Below, one piece after another: positions 4,385-8,235 of a stretch of 8,235 nucleotides of DNA. Position 1 is the stretch's first letter; each line of letters starts with the position of its first letter. Under the pieces are notes generated by a model. It searched no databases. It was not told the DNA's origin and saw nothing but the letters and a program-made list of their open reading frames with translations. The position numbers were made by a program, and so were the translations under genes. This stretch comes from Candidatus Bathyarchaeota archaeon (GTDB lineage Archaea; Thermoproteota; Bathyarchaeia; 40CM-2-53-6; RBG-13-38-9): assembly GCA_030671315.1 (NCBI GenBank), contig DAOUZW010000039.1:1-8235 (forward strand). Reading direction: 5' to 3'.

Positions 4385-6220
4385 CTGAGAATATTGCTTA
4401 TTCATAGCGACCATTTTGAGTTTGAGGTTAAAAGTCAGGCGATTAAAGTAGCCGAACCCTTAGTAGAGGAACTAAAAAAAGACAGCATCGATGATGCACT
4501 AATTGTCTTTTGTACAATAGAGAGTAATGATGAGCAAAATACAGATAGTTTAATTCTTCAGGTTGCAGATGAGATATCGAAAGTAGCCTCAAACGTAGGA
4601 ACAACTAACATTCTCGTGTATCCATATGCCCATTTATCTGATGACTTAGGACCTCCATCCTTAGCCATTCCTCTGTTAATACAATTAACGGAAAATCTTG
4701 CTTCACGAAGATTGAATGTGAAAAGAAGCCCCTTTGGCTACTATAAGAGTTTCAAATTGGAATGTAAAGGACACCCTATGGCAGAATTATCGAAAAGCAT
4801 CAGCGTTGAAAAGCCCAAGTCAAAGCCCAAACCTATAGAGACAAAATTTAAGGTTTTCAGTCCCGACGGCAAACTGAGTAACCCCGAAGAATATCTAAAC
4901 TATCAAGATCACGAATTCAAATCTCTCATTGAAAAAGAGGTATTCAAAAAAGCACTCCATGGAGGAGAACCTAAGTACCTCGAGTATTGTAAAAAATTTG
5001 GAATTGAATGGGAACCCTACTCTGACGTAGGACATATGCGATTTGGCCCCCAGGGAACTCTACTCTTCGAGTTGATTAGCGAACATGCATGGTCGCAAGC
5101 CAAATCGACAGGCATTCCACTATTCAGAGTAAGAGGAACAAACATGTTCGATCTTTCCATCGAACCCGTCAAACAACATGCTGAGTTATTTGGAGACAGA
5201 TTATATGAAGTTGATTTGGATCAGAAACGTTTTGTAATGCGATATGCAGCCTGCCATCAACAATTCGCCATGGTTAAAGATTGGTCTTTAAGTTACAAAC
5301 AGCTTCCTTTTGGAACCTTTGAACTGGCAGACAGCTATAGACTGGAACAAAGTGGCGAACTTTTACTCTGCTTTAGGGTTAGGAAACTCCATATGCCTGA
5401 CCTTCACGTATATTGCAGAGACACTGACGAAGCAAAAACCGTCTCACATAAAGTACATGAAAAGATCTATGATGAAATAAGAGCTTTAGGCAGAGAATAT
5501 GTTTCAATCTATAATACTACACAAAAATTCTTTGAAAACAATAAAGACTATTTCATGGAGCTCGTAAAAGTAGAAAGAAAACCAATATTGATCAATTTCG
5601 TTCCTGAAGGAGTTTTCTACTGGTTATTGAATGTTGAATATACAATCATAGACGAGCTAGATAGACCTCGTGAAATAGCTACATTTCAGATAGACGTTGG
5701 AAATGCAGAACGATTCAATATATCTTATACAGATCATGATGGGCAGAAGAAACATCCTGTCATAATCCATACTGCAATTATAGGAACCGTAGAAAGATAC
5801 ATGTTTACAATATTTGACTGTGCCACAAAGGCTGAAAAACTCGGAAAGAAACCTCAACTTCCTTTATGGCTTTCTCCGACACAAATCAGAATCATTCCAG
5901 TGACTTCAGAACAATTAACGGACGCAAATAGAATAGCTGATGAACTCGAAAAAATGAGCAGAGTCGACATTGACGATCGTGAAGAAACACTTCAAAAAAG
6001 AGTTAGAGATGCAGAAGTAAACTGGATTCCTTACATCATGGTAATTGGCAAGAAAGAGTTAGGAGCCAAAAAATATCCCGTTCGAATTAGAAATGAAAAA
6101 AAGACTAACGATTTTACAGTAGATGAGCTGTTGACTGAATTAAGTGAAAAGAATAAAGGATACCCATTCGTACCCATGACCTTACCAAGATTACTAACCA
6201 CAAGACCAGGATACCGATAG
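4385..6220 (+). CDS. thrS: Threonyl-tRNA synthetase, archaeal type with DTD-like editing domain
   Basis: Charges tRNA-Thr with threonine in the cytoplasm. It has 611 residues from CTG 4385 or 608 from TTG 4394; motif numbers below use the TTG form. The N-terminal domain (1 to about 145) is the archaeal editing domain related to D-aminoacyl-tRNA deacylase, which removes serine from tRNA-Thr. YPYAHLSDDLGPP (76-88) and CKGHPMAELS (124-133) are typical of it. The class II core follows (about 170-480): FGPQGTLLFELI, motif 2 region with C287, RVRKLHMPDLH with H338, and motif 3 IHTAIIGTVER with H459 and R468. C287, H338 and H459 are the three expected zinc ligands that select threonine. The C-terminal anticodon-binding domain is about 490-608 (WLSPTQIRIIPV, VNWIPYIMVIGKKE). 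Archaeal relatives begin MR-hydrophobic-LLIHSD; here the frame reads L-R-I-L-L-I-H-S-D from CTG 4385, so I chose CTG. A TGA at 4379 blocks anything longer. It follows the zinc-finger gene as an operon. Confidence 0.95.
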   Translation: MRILLIHSDHFEFEVKSQAIKVAEPLVEELKKDSIDDALIVFCTIESNDEQNTDSLILQVADEISKVASNVGTTNILVYPYAHLSDDLGPPSLAIPLLIQLTENLASRRLNVKRSPFGYYKSFKLECKGHPMAELSKSISVEKPKSKPKPIETKFKVFSPDGKLSNPEEYLNYQDHEFKSLIEKEVFKKALHGGEPKYLEYCKKFGIEWEPYSDVGHMRFGPQGTLLFELISEHAWSQAKSTGIPLFRVRGTNMFDLSIEPVKQHAELFGDRLYEVDLDQKRFVMRYAACHQQFAMVKDWSLSYKQLPFGTFELADSYRLEQSGELLLCFRVRKLHMPDLHVYCRDTDEAKTVSHKVHEKIYDEIRALGREYVSIYNTTQKFFENNKDYFMELVKVERKPILINFVPEGVFYWLLNVEYTIIDELDRPREIATFQIDVGNAERFNISYTDHDGQKKHPVIIHTAIIGTVERYMFTIFDCATKAEKLGKKPQLPLWLSPTQIRIIPVTSEQLTDANRIADELEKMSRVDIDDREETLQKRVRDAEVNWIPYIMVIGKKELGAKKYPVRIRNEKKTNDFTVDELLTELSEKNKGYPFVPMTLPRLLTTRPGYR

Positions 6221-6257
6221 AATATATGTTTAGAAGCAAAGTTACATATCGATTCTA
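6218..6257 (+). terminator. Long hairpin at the end of thrS
   Basis: TAGAATATATGT (6218-6229) pairs with ACATAT (6244-6249) and ATTCTA (6252-6257), a 12-bp stem with a 2-nt CG bulge and a 14-nt loop. The left arm begins with the thrS stop codon TAG. A short TTTT lies five bases after the stem, inside the next gene's TATA element. It may act as a terminator or as a 3'-end stabiliser separating thrS from the membrane-protein gene. The T-run is short, so termination is not certain. Confidence 0.5.
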
Positions 6258-6262
6258 AAAGT

Positions 6263-6269
6263 TTTATAT
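6263..6269 (+). promoter_or_regulatory. TATA box of the 90-aa membrane-protein gene
   Basis: TTTATAT on the plus strand. A start site 26 bases downstream at about 6292 gives a leader near 21 nt, which includes GAGGT (6301-6305) ending 7 bases before ATG 6313. Promoter, ribosome site and start codon agree with one another. Confidence 0.55.
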
Positions 6270-6312
6270 CATTACAAACCTTTATGATTGAGCATTATTA
6301 GAGGTTTACAAC

Positions 6313-6585
6313 ATGAATAAAGATCAAACCTATGGCGGATTGATACTTCTAATCTCGCTAATCATCACCATTGTATACATAGCAGCTTTCTTTGCACCAG
6401 TTGTCTCTACATATATTCCAAGCTGGCCATCTTGGCTTGACTGGTGGGCAATAGCTATTCCAGTGTTTCTATTCGTGATTGCTGCACTATTGATATGCAT
6501 GTGGATAGGTTGGACAATGCTTACCACACCACCACCAGCTCCACTTGAGGCTGAGGTAGCTTCAACACCTGAGAATCCACCCTAA
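6313..6585 (+). CDS. Small two-helix membrane protein, possibly DPM2-like
   Basis: 90 residues. Helix 1 is about residues 8-28 (GGLILLISLIITIVYIAAFFAP). A short loop with tryptophans (SWPSWLDWW) follows, helix 2 is about 46-69 (AIAIPVFLFVIAALLICMWIGWTM), and a Pro/Glu-rich tail follows (TTPPPAPLEAEV). The arrangement and the block YAVAIP...-like WAIAIPVFL before helix 2 resemble DPM2, the small membrane subunit that stabilises dolichol-phosphate-mannose synthase in eukaryotes. The IGWTM-TTPPP ending I recall from unnamed archaeal homologues. If correct it would assist lipid-linked sugar synthesis for N-glycosylation, but no glycosyltransferase is in the window, so this remains a resemblance. 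ATG 6313 is supported by a GAGGT site 7 bases upstream and its own TATA box. It converges with the KaiC-like gene, with 87 bases between their ends. Confidence 0.72.
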   Translation: MNKDQTYGGLILLISLIITIVYIAAFFAPVVSTYIPSWPSWLDWWAIAIPVFLFVIAALLICMWIGWTMLTTPPPAPLEAEVASTPENPP

Positions 6586-6638
6586 GAACCTTTAGTCCAA
6601 ATAGACGCTCATATCCAGCAGAGTGGGTGCATTCAACA

Positions 6639-6651
6639 TCTCTAGTAGAGA
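6639..6651. repeat. Short inverted repeat between convergent genes
   Basis: TCTCT-AGT-AGAGA forms a 5-bp stem with a 3-nt loop in the 87-base gap between two convergent stop codons. No T-run follows on either strand, so it is at best a weak shared terminator. Confidence 0.2.
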
Positions 6652-6672
6652 GAACCCTAGCGAAACATTAGA

Positions 6673-7416
6673 TTAGAAAACACTTTCCTTAGGATAGACT
6701 TCAATACCCTTTTCGTTAATTCTATATGGCCTCATTTGAGTATCGATTGGCGTTTCTCGCATCTTCTCTATCTGAAGAACCCTTGTAGCCGCTTTACCTA
6801 CTTGCAGAGTTTGCATGATTACTACACCATGAGCCAAATATTCTTCTAATTGTACTTCTCTCTCTAAGCCAGAAGTTCGCAATTCAGCAGTCATTAGTGT
6901 TGTTGCTCCTGTAGATGCAAATACTTCCATTAGAGCGAGTATTACTGCTCGACGTTGAAGGGAATCAGGAAATTGGTAGGTTAACGAATTCATCGTATCG
7001 ATTACTATTCTTTTAGATCCTACAGATTTCACTCCTTTCTTAATGTCGTCTATTGCTTTTTCTAAAGCAAATTCTCTTTTTCCTAAAGCTATTTTCGACC
7101 GCTTCATTTCTTTAGCCATATGTCCAAAGGGAGAGAGATCCACTAGAGCCCACATTTTATCTCGCTCGAGTTGAGCAATGTCCCAATTGAAAGAAGCCAA
7201 TTCGCGTTTTATGTGATAATCAGTTTCATCAAGACTTATGAATAATCCCGGGTCGCCATATTGTTTGATACCGTTGATCAAAAATTGTGTACAAAAGATA
7301 GTTTTTCCAGTTCCCGGTCCACCAACCACTAAGATTACACGACCCTTTGGTATGCCTCCATTCAGCATCTCATCTAGACCGGGAATGCCGCTTCTCACTC
7401 TTTCAATATTTGACAT
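6673..7416 (-). CDS. KaiC/RadA-like single-domain ATPase
   Basis: 247 residues from ATG 7416; one RecA-fold domain. SGIPGLDEMLNGGIPKG (9-25) is the family entry signature, GGPGTGKT (32-39) is Walker A with K38 and T39, and RIVIDTMNSL (136-145) is Walker B with D140. After strand 2 the sequence reads ISLDET (60-65), so D63-E64 occupies the place of the paired catalytic glutamates of cyanobacterial KaiC. RVLQIEKMRETPID (212-225) matches the conserved Lys-Met-Arg block at the subunit interface. Such single-domain proteins are numerous in archaea and probably form hexamers that couple ATP hydrolysis to signalling or regulation; the specific role is not known. It is not RadA itself, since the N-terminal helix-hairpin-helix domain is missing. 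The gene converges with the DPM2-like gene and diverges from the coiled-coil gene, with which it could share control. Confidence 0.9.
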   Translation of the reverse strand: MSNIERVRSGIPGLDEMLNGGIPKGRVILVVGGPGTGKTIFCTQFLINGIKQYGDPGLFISLDETDYHIKRELASFNWDIAQLERDKMWALVDLSPFGHMAKEMKRSKIALGKREFALEKAIDDIKKGVKSVGSKRIVIDTMNSLTYQFPDSLQRRAVILALMEVFASTGATTLMTAELRTSGLEREVQLEEYLAHGVVIMQTLQVGKAATRVLQIEKMRETPIDTQMRPYRINEKGIEVYPKESVF

Positions 7417-7425
7417 GAAGATTCC

Positions 7426-7439
7426 TATAATATATTATA
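7426..7439 (-). promoter_or_regulatory. Palindromic TATA element of the KaiC-like gene
   Basis: TATAATATATTATA is a perfect 14-bp palindrome 10 bases before ATG 7416. Its distal half is centred about 21 bases from the ATG, so the mRNA is leaderless or nearly so. Being symmetric it might also bind a dimeric regulator or fire in both directions. Confidence 0.5.
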
Positions 7440-7469
7440 CCAAATTCGGGATTTAATAATTACCAAATT
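7438..7469. repeat. Direct repeat of TACCAAATT at the KaiC-like promoter
   Basis: TACCAAATT occurs at 7438-7446 and 7461-7469 on the plus strand, 23 bases apart, about two helical turns. The first copy overlaps the edge of the TATA palindrome, as expected of an operator. A third copy, on the minus strand, sits at the GH-A gene promoter near 1518-1526. Confidence 0.35.
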
Positions 7470-7526
7470 GGAAAATAAGTCAAAAAAATAGCGTACGTTT
7501 CCATAGACCCCCTGGATTACAAACGC

Positions 7527-7532
7527 ATATAT
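7527..7532 (+). promoter_or_regulatory. Possible TATA box of the coiled-coil gene
   Basis: ATATAT within CGCATATATTG. A start site 26 bases downstream near 7556 leaves a leader of about 15-18 nt before TTG 7571 or ATG 7574. An alternative AT-rich element at about 7562-7568 would instead suit a leaderless start close to TTG 7595. Confidence 0.35.
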
Positions 7533-7573
7533 TGACCAGATGATCAAGAATATGTTAGCATCTAATAATTTTG

Positions 7574-8113
7574 ATGACACATGGGTGCCTTATATTGAGT
7601 AAAGAGGAATTCGAAAAATCGATGAAATCTGCTGAAAAGCAGTCATCATATTATAGAGCAGAGCAAGTTGCATTAAGAGCAGCTATTGAAGAACTTGAAA
7701 GGATGCGCGATGGACGTGAAGTAGATGAAACACAATATGATGAATTGCGTCAGAGATACTCACAAAGATTAAGCGAAACGAATGAGAAAGCTGAACAGTA
7801 CAGACGAATTATCCAGAGCATTAAGCATCTTATGAGATACGATAAAGAATTGAATCTATTGAGCGATTCCCAACAAGAATTGATTGAAAGACTTGATAAA
7901 ACAAAAAGTCAACTTGATCAGGAACGAAATAAAGTCGAAGAAATGGCTGAAAAATTTGGCATATCTATTCCTTCATCTTCTGGATTAGATGAAAGGAGAC
8001 GGATCTCAGCTCCATCTCCAAAGGCAGCTACTGAAGCCGAGTCGGAAATTGAAAGTTTGAGACAAGAAATCCTATCAGAACTCGAAAAAACGAGAAGACA
8101 GACTAAGAAATAA
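7574..8113 (+). CDS. Coiled-coil protein of unknown function
   Basis: 179 residues from ATG 7574. TTG 7571 adds one residue; TTG 7595 would begin at SKEEFEKS and drop a Met-Thr-His-Gly-Cys-Leu-Ile-like lead that has no coiled-coil character, so the shorter form is quite possible. Residues about 10-128 are almost wholly charged heptad-like helix (KEEFEKSMKSAEKQ, LRAAIEELERMRDG, QELIERLDKTKSQLDQ), with one likely break near GREVDETQY. A Ser/Pro-rich linker (about 131-152, ISIPSSSGLDE to SAPSPKAA) leads to a last amphipathic helix (about 156-176). There is no signal peptide, membrane helix or catalytic motif. The layout of long coiled coil, flexible linker and short terminal helix is common in scaffold proteins, including archaeal division proteins such as CdvA, but the CdvA N-terminal beta domain is absent, so I do not assign it there. 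It is divergent from the KaiC-like gene. Confidence 0.7.
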   Translation: MTHGCLILSKEEFEKSMKSAEKQSSYYRAEQVALRAAIEELERMRDGREVDETQYDELRQRYSQRLSETNEKAEQYRRIIQSIKHLMRYDKELNLLSDSQQELIERLDKTKSQLDQERNKVEEMAEKFGISIPSSSGLDERRRISAPSPKAATEAESEIESLRQEILSELEKTRRQTKK

Positions 8114-8235
8114 TTCGATTGATAAAGAAATGTCCAGTTATCCCGGCCCTCACATCCATCAGCTTATACATTCATTCTGGAAGATCCCTGCAAATATCTT
8201 CAGAAGGAATGCGAATTGGTAATAGCACAAATTAG

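Noticed and set aside
5657..5857. Minus-strand open frame of 66 codons
   Set aside because: Antisense to the ThrRS catalytic core, including motif 3; cysteine and tyrosine rich without pattern.
6330..6527. Minus-strand open frame of 65 codons
   Set aside because: Antisense to the two-helix membrane protein, which has promoter and ribosome-site support.
7238..7456. Plus-strand open frame of 72 codons
   Set aside because: Antisense to the Walker A part of the KaiC-like ATPase and runs over its promoter.
7574..8113. CdvA-type cell division protein
   Set aside because: Coiled coil and terminal helix are similar in outline, but the N-terminal beta domain is missing and no sequence motif matches.
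8114..8235. Start of another gene at the right edge
   Set aside because: One plus-strand frame stays open to the end but has no start codon or ribosome site, and minus-strand frames hit stops. Nothing recognisable.
1..8235. CRISPR array, insertion sequence or prophage
   Set aside because: No regularly spaced repeats, transposase, integrase, terminal inverted repeats or phage structural genes were seen.

Overview
This is an archaeal chromosomal segment, AT-rich by eye. The markers are eukaryote/archaea-type ribosomal protein eS26, an archaeal-type threonyl-tRNA synthetase with the DTD-like editing domain, an archaetidylinositol-phosphate-synthase-like CDP-alcohol phosphatidyltransferase, and a single-domain KaiC/RadA-type ATPase. 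Presence of eS26 points to the Thermoproteota side (Nitrososphaeria, Bathyarchaeia and relatives), Korarchaeia or Asgard archaea rather than Euryarchaeota. I cannot resolve the lineage further. Several genes appear to have a TATA box close enough for leaderless or short-leader mRNAs, while two have clear Shine-Dalgarno sites. TTG and GTG starts are common.

Left part (1-2770), all on the minus strand: the N-terminal part of an AIR-synthase/HypE-like protein running off the window edge (1-199); a clan GH-A glycoside-hydrolase-like protein without a signal peptide (377-1495); an exported protein of unknown function with signal peptide and acidic loops (1614-2291); and a membrane-anchored monohaem cytochrome c (2413-2769). 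These have intergenic gaps of about 100-180 bases and mostly their own promoters, so they look like separate transcription units.

Middle (2770-6220): a 372-base divergent intergenic stretch holds a 65-nt stem-closed structure that may be an unrecognised RNA. It is followed by rps26e (plus), a convergent CDP-alcohol phosphatidyltransferase (minus), and then a plus-strand pair of a 68-aa zinc-finger-like protein with a very strong Shine-Dalgarno and thrS. ThrRS seems to start at CTG or TTG. thrS ends in a long hairpin that contains its stop codon.

Right part (6221-8235): a 90-aa two-helix membrane protein with some resemblance to DPM2; a convergent KaiC-like ATPase (minus) under a palindromic TATA element with a repeated 9-mer nearby; and a divergent coiled-coil protein of unknown function (plus). 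The last 122 bases hold no gene I can support.

Functionally the window mixes information processing (eS26, ThrRS and its small partner) with envelope and lipid work (phosphatidyltransferase, exported protein, cytochrome c, DPM2-like protein). No phage, IS, CRISPR, tRNA or rRNA is visible. The points I judge most worth pursuing are the candidate RNA at 2901-2965, the ThrRS start-codon problem, stop codons buried in terminator-like hairpins, and the repeated promoter motif.
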